A stretch of 64,000 bases of DNA from Vibrio cincinnatiensis DSM 19608 (GTDB lineage: Bacteria > Pseudomonadota > Gammaproteobacteria > Enterobacterales > Vibrionaceae). Positions 10,246-20,332 of this stretch are shown piece by piece (the stretch's first letter is position 1; each line of letters opens with the position of its first letter). The notes below the pieces were generated by a model, which ran no database searches, had not been told where the DNA came from, and saw only the letters and a program-made list of their open reading frames with translations. The position numbers and the translations under genes are program-made. Location of the stretch: contig NZ_FUXB01000001.1 of the NCBI RefSeq assembly GCF_900167345.1, positions 186,001 through 250,000 on the forward strand, given 5' to 3'.

Positions 10246-10277
10246 TGCTCACCCACTTATTTGAATAGGAGTACAAA

Positions 10278-10733
10278 ATGAGAACATGGATTTGGATCTT
10301 ATTGATTTTTCCACTATTTGCCAATGCCGCTTATCAACGAAACCAAGCTCGGCCTGTTAATGATGTCGTTTTTGGTCAGGTGGAAACCGTTCGTTATATT
10401 TCTCAACAAGAAATCATTCAGTCAAAAGCAAAAGGGTGGGAAACGCTACTTGGTGCCGTTGTTGGGGGATTGGTAGGACACCAGTTTGGTGACGGAAGAG
10501 GTAAACAGGTTGCAACCACGGTTGGAGCTTTAGCTGGCGCCAATATTGCCTACCAGCAAGGAAAACAAACGTTTCATGCCGAATATACCTTGGTTGAAAT
10601 CTTAATTCGTACCTCAAAAGGCGATCTTATCGATGTAATTCAAGATGTCGATAGTCGAATGTTATTTCATCCTGGGGATCGAGTGCGGATTTTATACTTT
10701 GATGATGGAGTGCGCGTTGATAAAGAAAGGTAG
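10278..10733 (+). CDS. Exported glycine-zipper (2TM) protein
   Basis: 151 residues with a signal peptide (MRTWIWILLIFPLFANA, cleavage near residue 17). Residues about 57-95 form a glycine zipper (GAVVGGLVGHQFGDGRGKQ, VGALAGANIAY), as in the SlyB/Rick_17kDa_Anti and glycine zipper 2TM families of outer-membrane-associated proteins. The C-terminal part is polar. No lipobox cysteine is present. Function unknown; an envelope-stability role is inferred from the family only. Confidence 0.8.
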   Translation: MRTWIWILLIFPLFANAAYQRNQARPVNDVVFGQVETVRYISQQEIIQSKAKGWETLLGAVVGGLVGHQFGDGRGKQVATTVGALAGANIAYQQGKQTFHAEYTLVEILIRTSKGDLIDVIQDVDSRMLFHPGDRVRILYFDDGVRVDKER

Positions 10734-10875
10734 CCAAAAAGAGAAGGCTATTTTCTTTGGAAAGGCTGATTAACACTAGCGATTTTAGGTTATTTTGGGT
10801 AGTCTGCATGTACGAAAAATTTTTACTGCGCTAGATAAAATAGGCATAGTCGCAGTGCAAGGAAACACAATTTTA

Positions 10876-12156
10876 ATGGAAAGCCTGACGTTACAACCCA
10901 TTGCAAAAATTCATGGTGAAGTGAACCTTCCCGGTTCAAAAAGCGTTTCGAATCGAGCGCTTCTTTTAGCTGCACTAGCCAGCGGCACCACTCGGTTGAC
11001 TAACTTGCTTGATAGTGACGACATTCGGCATATGCTGAATGCATTAAAGCAATTAGGTGTCGTTTACCGCCTTTCAGAAGATAAAACAGAATGTGAAGTG
11101 GACGGGTTAGGAAAACCCTTTGAACAATCACAACCACTAGAACTTTTTTTAGGCAATGCTGGAACGGCAATGCGCCCGTTAGCGGCTGCGCTTTGTCTGG
11201 GGCAGGGGGAGTTTACCTTGACGGGTGAACCCAGAATGAAGGAACGTCCGATTGGTCATTTAGTTAATGCTTTGCGTCAAGCAGGGGCTCAGATTGATTA
11301 CTTGGAAAATGAACAGTATCCGCCACTTCGTATTCGTGGTACGGGTTTAAAAGCTGGGCAAGTTTCTATTGATGGTTCTATCTCTAGCCAGTTCTTGACG
11401 GCATTTTTGATGTCTGCGCCTTTAGCTGATGGGGAAGTGATCATCAATATTGAGGGGGAGTTGGTTTCTAAACCCTATATTGATATTACGTTACATATCA
11501 TGCAGCAATTTGGTGTCCAAGTGATCAATCATGATTACCAACAATTTGTGATTCCTGCTGGTCAATCTTATGTCTCTCCCGGACATTTTTTAGTTGAGGG
11601 GGATGCTTCTTCGGCGTCTTATTTCTTAGCTGCAGCTGCGATTAAAGGCGGTGAGGTTAAAGTCACGGGCATTGGTAAACATAGTATCCAAGGGGATATT
11701 CATTTTGCTGACGCCTTAGAAAAAATGGGCGCTGAGATTGAATGGGGGGATGATTATGTGATTGCTCGCAGAAGAGATCTTACCGCCGTTGATCTAGATT
11801 TCAACGCTATTCCCGATGCGGCGATGACAATCGCAACAACGGCCTTGTTTGCGAAAGGCACGACAGCAATTCGTAATGTTTATAATTGGCGAGTGAAAGA
11901 AACGGATCGTTTAACGGCGATGGCGACCGAGTTGCGTAAGGTTGGGGCAACCGTTGAGGAAGGCGAAGATTACATTATTATCACGCCACCTACGGTATTG
12001 AGCCATGCTGCGATTGATACCTATGATGATCATCGCATGGCGATGTGTTTCTCATTGGTTGCATTGAGTAATACTCCTGTGACGATTAATGATCCGAAAT
12101 GCACATCGAAAACCTTCCCAGATTATTTTGAAAAATTTGCAGAGCTCAGCCATTAA
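10876..12156 (+). CDS. aroA: 3-phosphoshikimate 1-carboxyvinyltransferase (EPSP synthase)
   Basis: 426 residues. Class I EPSPS features: [15 protein letters not shown] near the start (substrate-binding Lys), [14 protein letters not shown] (PEP/glyphosate-site loop), the [10 protein letters not shown] region and the C-terminal KETDRLTAM and [11 protein letters not shown]. It makes EPSP from shikimate-3-phosphate and PEP in aromatic amino acid synthesis. The open frame begins at 10795, but the family start MESLTLQPI is the ATG at 10876, with AAGGAAA upstream. Confidence 0.97.
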   Translation: MESLTLQPIAKIHGEVNLPGSKSVSNRALLLAALASGTTRLTNLLDSDDIRHMLNALKQLGVVYRLSEDKTECEVDGLGKPFEQSQPLELFLGNAGTAMRPLAAALCLGQGEFTLTGEPRMKERPIGHLVNALRQAGAQIDYLENEQYPPLRIRGTGLKAGQVSIDGSISSQFLTAFLMSAPLADGEVIINIEGELVSKPYIDITLHIMQQFGVQVINHDYQQFVIPAGQSYVSPGHFLVEGDASSASYFLAAAAIKGGEVKVTGIGKHSIQGDIHFADALEKMGAEIEWGDDYVIARRRDLTAVDLDFNAIPDAAMTIATTALFAKGTTAIRNVYNWRVKETDRLTAMATELRKVGATVEEGEDYIIITPPTVLSHAAIDTYDDHRMAMCFSLVALSNTPVTINDPKCTSKTFPDYFEKFAELSH

Positions 12157-12169
12157 TTGAATGGAAAGT

Positions 12170-12191
12170 AAAAGCCTCGTGTGAGGCTTTT
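12170..12191. terminator. Bidirectional terminator between aroA and yciN
   Basis: Perfect 9-bp stem AAAAGCCTC/GAGGCTTTT with loop GTGT. The flanking A and T runs let it serve aroA (plus) and the convergent yciN (minus). Confidence 0.88.
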
Positions 12192-12192
12192 A

Positions 12193-12441
12193 TTATTTTT
12201 GTAGTGAAAATTCTTTAGAAAGTTGGTGAGCTAAATACTTAAACATATTAAATACGGCGGTCGTTTTCTCGGTGGGTAGCCCTTCATCATTTAGAAAATA
12301 AGGCCCTTTAAAAACGAACACCCCTTCTTTTTCTTCCACGTTATCAGCTCGCATCCCTTCAATATATTGTTCGTGATCTTGAATAAGCTGATTGGCAATC
12401 AGCAGTAAATCGAATTCACTAATAGGTTGTTTCTCGTTCAT
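12193..12441 (-). CDS. yciN: YciN family small protein
   Basis: 82 residues, resembling E. coli YciN in length and in the C-terminal block (FLNDEGLPTEKTTAVFNMFK, then YLAHQLS). No signal peptide, cysteines or membrane segment. The biochemical role is not established. Its position next to and divergent from topA matches E. coli, which supports the assignment. Confidence 0.85.
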   Translation of the reverse strand: MNEKQPISEFDLLLIANQLIQDHEQYIEGMRADNVEEKEGVFVFKGPYFLNDEGLPTEKTTAVFNMFKYLAHQLSKEFSLQK

Positions 12442-12775
12442 GCTTTATCCCTACTCTGTTTGATGCACAGTGTATGATTGTGACACGTAAAAACCATGAT
12501 CGAAAACAGGAAAACTAAGATTCAGTTATCATGCGATTTTGTGATTTGTCCCATGTTTCCTTTCTTTATGGTCGCATCCCAGCAAGACTCTCATTAGTAT
12601 GTGCGGTTTTCGCACTAAGAAAGTTATATCGTCGATTTGTCGAGCAAATAAGCGCTTTTTTATAAAAACAAGTTGATCTTCTGCTTGTCTGGCTCGATAG
12701 TAAAAAAAGAAGCAATATTTTAGAACATCATGCGATTTATTATTCGCATCGTGATTAAGGGCATTTGAGTCAATT
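12442..12775. other. Divergent yciN/topA regulatory region
   Basis: 334 bases without a gene. A 12-base direct repeat ATCATGCGATTT occurs at 12528-12539 and 12727-12738. The second copy overlaps an inverted repeat ATGCGA-N8-TCGCAT (12730-12749) just upstream of topA. I could not assign a regulator or a clear promoter. Confidence 0.55.
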
Positions 12776-15406
12776 ATGGGTAAATCACTTGTTATAGTGG
12801 AGTCACCAGCCAAGGCAAAAACCATCAATAAGTACCTTGGTAAAGACTTTATCGTAAAGTCTAGTGTCGGTCATGTACGCGATCTGCCTACTGCTGGTCA
12901 AACTGGTACAGCGAAAAAGAAGGCTCCATCTACAGCGAATAAACAACTGACTGTAGAAGAAAAAGAACGCTTAAAAAAAGAGAAAGAGCGTAGCGCCCTA
13001 ATAAAGAAAATGGGAGTTGACCCTTTTCATGGCTGGGAAGCTAATTACCAAATTCTTCCCGGTAAAGAAAAAGTGGTGAGCGAACTGCAAAAACTCGCCA
13101 AAGACGCCGACTGCGTTTATCTCGCAACCGACTTGGACCGCGAGGGAGAAGCCATCGCTTGGCACCTTCGTGAGATCATCGGTGGCGATGAGAAGCGATA
13201 CAAACGAGTCGTCTTTAACGAAATTACCAAAAATGCCATTCAGCAAGCCTTCCAACAACCTGGTGAGCTGAACATGGACGGGGTGAATGCGCAACAAGCC
13301 CGTCGATTTATGGACCGTGTGGTAGGCTTTATGGTGTCTCCGCTACTTTGGAAAAAAGTTGCGCGAGGGTTGTCTGCCGGACGTGTTCAGTCTGTTGCGG
13401 TTAAATTGCTTGTTGAACGTGAACGAGAAATTAAAGCGTTTGTGCCGGAAGAATTTTGGGATATTCATGCTGAGACAAAAACGCAGTCTCAAGATGATTT
13501 TCGCTTATTGGTGGCACAAAAAGATGGCGTAGCTTTCAAGCCTTCAAATGAAGCCGAAGCCATGGCGGCACTGTCTATTTTACAGAAAGCGGCTTATGAA
13601 GTATGCAAGCGAGAAGATAAGCCAACCAGCAGTAAACCTTCTGCACCATTTATTACCTCAACCTTGCAACAAGCCGCCAGTACCCGTCTTGGTTACGGCG
13701 TGAAAAAGACGATGATACTGGCACAACGCCTGTATGAAGCGGGTTATATTACCTATATGCGTACCGACTCAACGAACTTGAGTTCAGAAGCGGTTGATGC
13801 GGTTCGTCAGTATATTACGAGCGAATTTGGCGACGCTTATCTGCCAGGAAAACCCAACGTTTACGGCAGTAAAGAAGGGGCTCAAGAAGCACACGAAGCG
13901 ATTCGTCCATCCAATGTGGCAGTAAAAACTGATGATTTGGAAGGTATGGAAGCAGATGCGCATAAATTGTACTCCCTAATTTGGAATCAATTTGTTGCCT
14001 GTCAAATGACCCCCGCTCAATATGACTCAACCACAATCAGCGTGAAAGCTGCGGAGTTTACCTTGAAGGCCAAAGGGCGAATTCTTAAATTTGATGGTTG
14101 GACTCGGGTACAACGTCCATTGGGTAAAAATGAAGACCAAATCTTACCGGCAGTAAAAGTGGGTGATAGATTGTCTCTTGAAAAGTTAGATCCCAAACAG
14201 CACTTTACTAAACCGCCAGCACGTTATACTGAAGCGGCCTTGGTAAAAGAGTTAGAAAAGCGGGGCATTGGCCGGCCTTCAACGTATGCTTCGATCATTT
14301 CGACCATTCAAGATAGAGGTTACGTTAAAGTGGATCAGCGCCGTTTTTATGCCGAGAAAATGGGCGAAATTGTCACCGACCGCCTCGATGGTAGTTTTGC
14401 AGATTTGATGAACTATGACTTTACCGCTCGAATGGAAGAGAAACTCGATCAAATTGCAGAAGGCGGTGCAAATTGGAAAAAAGTATTGGATGCTTTTTTT
14501 GCTGATTTTAGCGGCGATCTAGAGCAAGCGGAACAAGATGAAGAGGTGGGTGGAATGAAACCCAACCACATCGTTATGACCAATATTCTTTGCCCAACCT
14601 GTTCTCGCCCGATGGGGATAAGAACGGCCTCTACCGGTGTCTTCCTAGGTTGTTCGGGATACGCGTTACCACCCAAAGAACGTTGTAAAACCACCATCAA
14701 TTTAGGTGATGAAGAGGGTATTATTAACGTACTTGAAGAAGATGTCGAAACAGCTGCGCTGCGTGCAAAGAAACGTTGCCCTATCTGCGAAACAGCGATG
14801 GATGCTTACCTTATCGATGGTAAACGTAAGTTGCATGTTTGTGGTAACAACCCGAACTGCGAAGGTTATATCGTGGAAGAAGGGGAATTTAAGGTCAAAG
14901 GTTACGATGGTCCCGTTGTTGAATGTGACAAATGTGGGGCCGATATGGTGCTGAAAACAGGGCGATTTGGTAAGTATATGGACTGTACCAATGATAACTG
15001 TAAAAACACGCGTAAGATCCTTAAAAGTGGTGAAGTGGCTCCACCAAAGGAAGATCCTGTTCATTTTCCTGAACTACCTTGTGAAAATTCGGATGCTTAT
15101 TTTGTATTACGTGATGGTGCTTCAGGCCTTTTCTTTGCTGCGAGTAATTTTCCAAAATCACGAGAAACGCGTGCACCATTAGTCGAAGAACTTGTGCGCT
15201 TTAAAGATCGTTTGCCGGAGAAATATCAATATTTAGCTACGGCTCCCACCGCTGATCCTGATGGGCTCCTTGCGGTTGTTCGTTTCAGCCGGAAAAGTAA
15301 AGAGCACTATGTTCGAACCGAAATCGATGGTAAGCCATCCGGTTGGACGGCTCTTTATCAAGAAGGACGTTGGGACATTACGGACAAGCGTAAGAAAACG
15401 AAGTAG
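12776..15406 (+). CDS. topA: DNA topoisomerase I
   Basis: 876 residues, like E. coli TopA (865). The TOPRIM domain starts at residue 1 ([18 protein letters not shown], then [17 protein letters not shown]). The catalytic tyrosine is in [10 protein letters not shown] (about residue 326). The C-terminal region carries cysteine zinc-ribbon repeats (CPTC..CSGY, CPIC..CGNNPNC, CDKC..CTNDNC) and a final topo C-terminal ribbon-like domain. It relaxes negative supercoils. An insertion-like Lys/Glu-rich segment follows the first TOPRIM strand (about 41-75). Confidence 0.98.
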   Translation: MGKSLVIVESPAKAKTINKYLGKDFIVKSSVGHVRDLPTAGQTGTAKKKAPSTANKQLTVEEKERLKKEKERSALIKKMGVDPFHGWEANYQILPGKEKVVSELQKLAKDADCVYLATDLDREGEAIAWHLREIIGGDEKRYKRVVFNEITKNAIQQAFQQPGELNMDGVNAQQARRFMDRVVGFMVSPLLWKKVARGLSAGRVQSVAVKLLVEREREIKAFVPEEFWDIHAETKTQSQDDFRLLVAQKDGVAFKPSNEAEAMAALSILQKAAYEVCKREDKPTSSKPSAPFITSTLQQAASTRLGYGVKKTMILAQRLYEAGYITYMRTDSTNLSSEAVDAVRQYITSEFGDAYLPGKPNVYGSKEGAQEAHEAIRPSNVAVKTDDLEGMEADAHKLYSLIWNQFVACQMTPAQYDSTTISVKAAEFTLKAKGRILKFDGWTRVQRPLGKNEDQILPAVKVGDRLSLEKLDPKQHFTKPPARYTEAALVKELEKRGIGRPSTYASIISTIQDRGYVKVDQRRFYAEKMGEIVTDRLDGSFADLMNYDFTARMEEKLDQIAEGGANWKKVLDAFFADFSGDLEQAEQDEEVGGMKPNHIVMTNILCPTCSRPMGIRTASTGVFLGCSGYALPPKERCKTTINLGDEEGIINVLEEDVETAALRAKKRCPICETAMDAYLIDGKRKLHVCGNNPNCEGYIVEEGEFKVKGYDGPVVECDKCGADMVLKTGRFGKYMDCTNDNCKNTRKILKSGEVAPPKEDPVHFPELPCENSDAYFVLRDGASGLFFAASNFPKSRETRAPLVEELVRFKDRLPEKYQYLATAPTADPDGLLAVVRFSRKSKEHYVRTEIDGKPSGWTALYQEGRWDITDKRKKTK

Positions 15407-15425
15407 TAAAGCCGTGTATTACGAT

Positions 15426-15449
15426 AAAGGCAGTCATTTGACTGCCTTT
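15426..15449 (+). terminator. Terminator of topA
   Basis: 10-bp stem AAAGGCAGTC/GACTGCCTTT with loop ATTT, followed by ATTCGTTTTT. It begins 20 bases after the topA stop. Confidence 0.88.
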
Positions 15450-15879
15450 ATTCGTTTTTAGGGTATGAATGATAAAAACTGATCTATTCTTTCCCTGTAT
15501 TTAATGGCTTTATTTTATTTCTTTTCGTCAATTTTATTTAATTTATCTATGTTAGACGTCACGTTTTATGATTATTTATATGGTGGATTTTTTGATTTTG
15601 GGATCGAAACCGTGAAATAAATGTTAGGTTTTATGTGTTAAGACGCTCTTATTCTGTGAGCAAGGTTAGGAGTTCAACATCTCGTCTCTACTTCCAGCAC
15701 AGAATACGCATTCGACATTTGTATTCCTACATAAATTCGATAGAGTAATAGACAACTGATTGCATTTTATGCTTGCTTTGGCTTCGGTTGACGGAGTGCA
15801 ATAAGTAACTAAGGAAAGCGTCGTCATTCCCCCCCAATTTGACATGACGACAGACCAATGGAAACTAATGGAGAAGAAT
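15450..15879. other. Leader/promoter region upstream of glgC
   Basis: After the topA terminator about 430 AT-rich bases precede glgC and hold no gene. A homopolymeric run of seven C lies at 15829-15835, about 45 bases before the glgC start. ATTGCA (15759-15764) and TGCAAT (15797-15802) form widely spaced inverted arms. No convincing CRP site or promoter could be fixed by eye. Confidence 0.55.
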
Positions 15880-17097
15880 ATGAGTGGTGTATTAGGAATG
15901 ATTTTAGCTGGTGGTGAAGGCTCTCGTCTGATGCCATTAACAGAATCCCGTACAAAACCTGCCGTTCCGTTTGGTGGAAGCTATCGATTGATAGATTTTG
16001 CACTTAATAACTTTGTTAATGCTGATTTGATGCGGATTTATGTATTAACACAATTTAAATCTCAATCACTCTATTTACATATGAAGAAAGGGTGGAATGT
16101 TTCCAGTATCCGAGACCGGTTTATCGATTCTATTCCCGCCCAAATGCGAGATGGAAAACGATGGTATGAAGGTACTGCTGACGCCATCTATCAGAACTTA
16201 CGCTTTGTGGAAATTTCTGAAGCCGATGATGTTTGTATTTTCGGTTCCGATCATATCTATAAAATGGATATTCGGCAGATGCTTGATTTTCACCGTCGAG
16301 TCGGGGCGAAGTTAACCGTTTCTGCACTGCGTATGCCACTTTCTCAAGCGTCACAGTTTGGTGTTATTGAAGTGGATGTTAACGGCAAGATGATTGGTTT
16401 TGAAGAAAAGCCTAAGCAGCCAAAGTCAATCCCCGGGGATCCTGAGTGGGCTCTGGTCTCGATGGGTAACTATATTTTCGAGACAGATACGCTTTGCAAA
16501 GAATTGCGCGAAGATGCGGTGAATGAGCAATCGAGTCATGACTTTGGAAAAGACATCATCCCCAAAATGTTTCCTAGTGGAGAAGTGTATGTGTATGACT
16601 TCTCAACCAATACCATAAAGGGTGAAAAAGGGGAAACCTATTGGCGTGATGTGGGTACCATTGAGTCTTATTGGTCCGCTCATATGGATTTATTGCAAAA
16701 AGATGCCCCATTCTCTTTATATAACCGTAGTTGGCCGTTACACACCTATTATCCACCATTGCCGCCTGCAACGTTTGTGGATATGGATGACAAAAAAGTG
16801 GAAATTACCGATAGCTTAATTTCCGGAGGAAGCTATGTTCAGGGCTCAACGATTTATAAATCGGTTCTCGGTTTTAGAACGAATATTGGTCCTGGCTCTT
16901 TTATTCATGAATCCGTAATTTTAGGTGATACAAAAATTGGTGCTGGGTGTACCATTAAACGCACTATCATCGATAAACATGTGGAGATTGCCCCAGGCAC
17001 CATTATCGGTGAAGATTTAGAACTTGATAGACAGCGGTTCCATGTCTCTGATGAAGGAATCGTTGTGATAGCGAAAGGAACAAAAGTTGGATTCTAA
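15880..17097 (+). CDS. glgC: Glucose-1-phosphate adenylyltransferase (GlgC, paralogue 1)
   Basis: 405 residues. N-terminal nucleotidyltransferase domain with GGEGSRLMPLTESRTKPAVP (ATP and allosteric site residues), the GSDHIYKMD active-site region and GFEEKP. The C-terminal left-handed beta-helix (about 300-405) ends GEDLELDRQRFHVS. It makes ADP-glucose from ATP and glucose-1-phosphate, the regulated step of glycogen synthesis. I chose ATG 15880 (MSGVLGMILAGGEG) with GGAGAAG just upstream; a frame extension to 15844 looks untranslated. glgA follows after 10 bases. A second paralogue lies at 62916-64000. Confidence 0.96.
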   Translation: MSGVLGMILAGGEGSRLMPLTESRTKPAVPFGGSYRLIDFALNNFVNADLMRIYVLTQFKSQSLYLHMKKGWNVSSIRDRFIDSIPAQMRDGKRWYEGTADAIYQNLRFVEISEADDVCIFGSDHIYKMDIRQMLDFHRRVGAKLTVSALRMPLSQASQFGVIEVDVNGKMIGFEEKPKQPKSIPGDPEWALVSMGNYIFETDTLCKELREDAVNEQSSHDFGKDIIPKMFPSGEVYVYDFSTNTIKGEKGETYWRDVGTIESYWSAHMDLLQKDAPFSLYNRSWPLHTYYPPLPPATFVDMDDKKVEITDSLISGGSYVQGSTIYKSVLGFRTNIGPGSFIHESVILGDTKIGAGCTIKRTIIDKHVEIAPGTIIGEDLELDRQRFHVSDEGIVVIAKGTKVGF

Positions 17098-17107
17098 CAT
17101 TGAAAAA

Positions 17108-18553
17108 ATGAACGTTTGGTTTGTTGTTTCAGAAGCGGAAGGGTTAGTGAAAAGTGGTGGCTTGGCGGATGTAGCTAAGGCACTACCCAAAGCCTTGATG
17201 GATCTTGGTCATCAGGTAGCGATTGTGCTACCCGGTTACCGTACCATTGCTGGAAAGCAAGATTTACCCGTTATTCTTGAAACAGAGTTGCTGCATTGGC
17301 CTCATACCCGTTACCAAGTGCGTCAGAGTGAATTAGATGGCGTCCCTGTCTATTTGATTGATTGTGACGCCTATTTTGACCGCGCAGAGTTGTATGCTGA
17401 GCAAAATCATGCTTATCCAGATAATGGTGAGCGGTTTGGTTTTTTCTCTGCGGCTTGTTTAGATGTCTTACCTAAGTTATCGATTAAACCTGATATTATC
17501 CATGCGAATGATTGGCATACTGCGCTGGTTCCTTTCTTATTGAAAACGCGTTACCGCGATGATCATTATTACAATGGAATGAAAACAGTCTTAACCATTC
17601 ATAACGCCATTTTTAAAGGTATTTTTTCTTACCATCAGTTGGAAATTATTCCTGAGTTAAATTTATCAGGGATGGAGTTTTTACAGTATGGCTATGATCA
17701 TGTCAGTACCTTAAGAGCAGGGATCGCTTTTGCTGATAAAATTAATGCAGTTAGCCCGAATTACGCTTCGGAGCTTTTAACACCCTTAGGATCACACGGT
17801 TTGGTCGATGACTTTGTTCGTCGAGCGCGAGATCTGCACGGGATTGTCAATGGTTGTGATTATTCAGAGTGGAGTCCCGCGACGGATCGTTATATACCAC
17901 AAACCTATAGTGCAGAAACGGAGTCTTTGAAAGCGGGGAAAGCAAGCAGTAAGCAAGCCCTTCAGCAGGAACTGGCATTACCACAATCTGAGATTCCCAT
18001 GTTCGGGATGGTATGTCGATTAACGCATCAAAAGGGGTTTCACTACTTACTGCCCATTCTAGAGCCGTTTCTGCGAAATGAGGTGCAACTGGTTATCGTG
18101 GGTACTGGTGAGCCTCAAATCGCTGAAAAGCTGCATAAGATTGCTGCTATGTATCCAGATAAGTTTGCTTTTGTTGAAGCTTATAGCAATCGTCTTGCTC
18201 ACTTGGTTGAAGCGGGTTCAGACTTCTTCATTATGCCGTCAGAATTTGAAGCTTGCGGGTTAAATCAAATATACAGTATGGCTTATGGAACTCTACCTAT
18301 CATTCGAGAGGTCGGTGGGCTGAAAGACACCGTTCAAGACTATGATAAGTACCCTCAGCAAGCGACAGGGTTTGGTTTTCAGGATCCAACGCCAGCCGCC
18401 TTACTCATCACGATGCAAAGGGCTCTGCTTTTTTATCTGCAAAACCCAGATGAAATGCTAGCGGTTCAGTTAAGAGCGATGAATAAAGACTTTAGCTGGC
18501 ATGACTCAGCGCAGGAATACTTAAAAATGTATCGAGCAGCCATCTTCTATTGA
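17108..18553 (+). CDS. glgA: Glycogen synthase (ADP-glucose type)
   Basis: 481 residues, GT5 family. The N-terminal KSGGLADVAKALP loop contains the ADP-glucose-binding lysine. HANDWHTALVPF and the C-terminal GT-B half (GMVCRLTHQKG, PSEFEACGLNQIYSMAYG with the acid residues, REVGGLKDTV) follow. It extends alpha-1,4-glucan chains. The first in-frame ATG is 17108, 10 bases after the glgC stop; the frame also contains a TTG at 17087 overlapping glgC, so the start is not certain. Operon with glgC. Confidence 0.95.
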   Translation: MNVWFVVSEAEGLVKSGGLADVAKALPKALMDLGHQVAIVLPGYRTIAGKQDLPVILETELLHWPHTRYQVRQSELDGVPVYLIDCDAYFDRAELYAEQNHAYPDNGERFGFFSAACLDVLPKLSIKPDIIHANDWHTALVPFLLKTRYRDDHYYNGMKTVLTIHNAIFKGIFSYHQLEIIPELNLSGMEFLQYGYDHVSTLRAGIAFADKINAVSPNYASELLTPLGSHGLVDDFVRRARDLHGIVNGCDYSEWSPATDRYIPQTYSAETESLKAGKASSKQALQQELALPQSEIPMFGMVCRLTHQKGFHYLLPILEPFLRNEVQLVIVGTGEPQIAEKLHKIAAMYPDKFAFVEAYSNRLAHLVEAGSDFFIMPSEFEACGLNQIYSMAYGTLPIIREVGGLKDTVQDYDKYPQQATGFGFQDPTPAALLITMQRALLFYLQNPDEMLAVQLRAMNKDFSWHDSAQEYLKMYRAAIFY

Positions 18554-18568
18554 TTGACGGATACCCAG

Positions 18569-18587
18569 AGAGCGCCTTGTGCGCTCT
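18569..18587 (+). terminator. Terminator of glgCA
   Basis: Stem AGAGCGC/GCGCTCT with loop CTTGT, then ATTTCCTTTCT. It lies 16 bases beyond the glgA stop. The T-run is interrupted, so strength is uncertain. Confidence 0.7.
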
Positions 18588-18709
18588 ATTTCCTTTCTCA
18601 TTAATCAAATCTACAGGCGTTTACACGGTTTTTTACAACTCCTCTAAAATTCTCTTGAGTAAATATGTTAGTCTTTTCACCAAAATCAATTTGAGTTGAT
18701 GTGGTATCC

Positions 18710-19525
18710 ATGCCTCAATGTTTGTTGTTTCATAAAGTGTATCCGCACCCCACGAGTAAAGAGTGGGTGGTGTTTATTCATGGTGCTGGGGGAAGTTCTT
18801 CTATTTGGTTTAAGCAGATTAAAGACTACAAACAGCATTTTAATTTGCTCTTGGTGGATTTGCGTGGGCATGGTAAATCACATCAATTGCTTAAAGATCT
18901 CTTCACACAGCGTTATACGTTTAAATCTGTAACACAGGATGTTTTGTGTGTCCTCGATCATCTCAAGATCCCTTCTGCACATTTTGTCGGAATGTCGCTT
19001 GGAACCATTATTGTCAGAAACATTGCTGAACTCGCGGTAGAGCGAGTGAGGAGTATGGTATTAGGGGGGGCGGTTACTCGGCTTAATATTCGCTCACAAG
19101 TTTTGGTGACACTGGGTCACCTTAGTAAACATATTATCCCTTATATGTGGCTTTATCGGTTGTTTGCTTACATTGTTATGCCGCAACCAAGCCAGAAAGA
19201 ATCTCGTCACCTTTTCGTCAGAGAAGCTCAGAAGCTCTGCCAGCAAGAGTTTAAACGTTGGTTTACTTTGACGGCGGATGTGAATCCATTAATGAGATAC
19301 TTCAAAGAGCGAGAATTACCGATCCCAACTTTATATGTGATGGGGGCGGGCGATTATATGTTCTTGCATCCGGTCAAAGAGATGGTAGCAGCACATCGAC
19401 AAAGCCAATTAGTGGAAATTCCTGATTGTGGTCATGTGTGTAATATTGAACAGCCACGTGTGTTTAATCAGGTTTCGATTGATTTTATCCACCAGCAAAG
19501 CCATGAGTATGGTTTAGATCGTTGA
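18710..19525 (+). CDS. Alpha/beta-hydrolase fold protein
   Basis: 271 residues. HGAGGSS (24-30) supplies the oxyanion hole, the nucleophile is Ser96 in GMSLG, the acid is probably in GAGDYMF and the histidine in DCGHVCNIEQP. This completes a Ser-Asp-His triad of the AB_hydrolase_1 family. Substrate unknown. The frame can start at GTG 18701 or ATG 18710; I prefer the ATG. A run of seven G at 19064-19070 lies inside the gene (codons for LGGAV) and is a possible slippage site. It sits between glgCA and tfoY. Confidence 0.85.
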   Translation: MPQCLLFHKVYPHPTSKEWVVFIHGAGGSSSIWFKQIKDYKQHFNLLLVDLRGHGKSHQLLKDLFTQRYTFKSVTQDVLCVLDHLKIPSAHFVGMSLGTIIVRNIAELAVERVRSMVLGGAVTRLNIRSQVLVTLGHLSKHIIPYMWLYRLFAYIVMPQPSQKESRHLFVREAQKLCQQEFKRWFTLTADVNPLMRYFKERELPIPTLYVMGAGDYMFLHPVKEMVAAHRQSQLVEIPDCGHVCNIEQPRVFNQVSIDFIHQQSHEYGLDR

Positions 19526-19571
19526 TGGTGTAATCGTTTTCTGATGATCACGTAAAATGATGCGAGAAATA

Positions 19572-19601
19572 AAACCAGCCAGCGTCTCTGCTGACTGGTT
19601 T
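19572..19601. terminator. Shared terminator of the hydrolase gene and tfoY
   Basis: 12-bp stem with one G-T pair (AAACCAGCCAGC/GCTGACTGGTTT) and loop GTCTCT. On the minus strand it ends TTTTATTTCTC, so it suits tfoY best; the convergent hydrolase gene may also use it. Confidence 0.82.
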
Positions 19602-19628
19602 GTGTATCGGTGATGAAAAAAGTGTAAA

Positions 19629-20219
19629 TTAAGAGAGAGACTTCATCAACTCTTCACGTCGAGAGTGGGGAATTACCGACCAATGTTTTCCTTCAATGGC
19701 ACCTTCTAAAGCCCAAAGTAGCTCTAGGCTCACCTCGGTAGAATGGCTCTGTTGGATGGCTTTATAGGCTCCTAAGGCTCCTTTTTGATGGAGCTGGTCA
19801 ACGGAGTTTATCCCCGCTTTTTTCAGCATACGTTCTGTTGCGAGTCGCAAGTTGGGGAGATCCTTGAGTCGCTCAGGTTTTGATTGCTCTTGGTTCTCTC
19901 GCTCATCTTGAGCTATTTTTAGTACCATTTTCGCTTCATGCAAAATGGCTTGTGGATCATCCCAACACGCTTCTGGTAAAGCAAAGTACTTTGTCACAAC
20001 GGGAAAGCCTCGTTTTTTATACACATAAGGTTGATAGCCTTGTTGCTTAAACTTCTCAGCTAACTCATCGTTCGCTCGCATATGTAGCTTGTCATTTACG
20101 ACTAAAGCAAACATGGTGTCATCAACAAAAACACCAAAGCCGCCAAACATGGAACGTGACTTTACACGGCCAAGTTGTTCAAAAAGTCGCATTGAATCTT
20201 TTAATACGGGTTTATCCAT
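19629..20219 (-). CDS. tfoY: TfoX/Sxy family regulator TfoY
   Basis: 196 residues. An N-terminal TfoX_N domain (about 5-95; [20 protein letters not shown]) is followed by a TfoX_C domain (about 110-190; [27 protein letters not shown]). In Vibrio, TfoY promotes motility and type VI secretion rather than competence and its mRNA carries a c-di-GMP riboswitch. Such an aptamer is found 114 bases upstream here, which separates it from TfoX. The frame extends to 20258, but ATG 20219 (MDKPVLKD) with GAGAT upstream fits the family. Confidence 0.93.
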   Translation of the reverse strand: MDKPVLKDSMRLFEQLGRVKSRSMFGGFGVFVDDTMFALVVNDKLHMRANDELAEKFKQQGYQPYVYKKRGFPVVTKYFALPEACWDDPQAILHEAKMVLKIAQDERENQEQSKPERLKDLPNLRLATERMLKKAGINSVDQLHQKGALGAYKAIQQSHSTEVSLELLWALEGAIEGKHWSVIPHSRREELMKSLS

Positions 20220-20277
20220 GCTGTAAATCTCGGTGTATATAACTAATACGCCACCCACTCAGGTCCGAGAGTCTAGC

Positions 20278-20329
20278 AAAAAACTGCTTTCATTTCTCAA
20301 TCAGGCGTTAACATCCTATTCATGCAGTT
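20278..20329 (-). terminator. Candidate expression-platform terminator of the tfoY riboswitch
   Basis: On the minus strand AACTGC (20329-20324) can pair with GCAGTT (20287-20282), which runs into six T. The stem is short (6 bp) and the loop long (36 bases), so it is only a candidate. It starts four bases after the 3' end of the aptamer and precedes the tfoY ribosome binding site. Confidence 0.35.
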
Positions 20330-20332
20330 CTG

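Noticed and set aside
14702..15064. 120-codon minus-strand frame within topA
   Set aside because: Lies entirely antisense to the zinc-ribbon part of topA; shadow of a well-supported gene.
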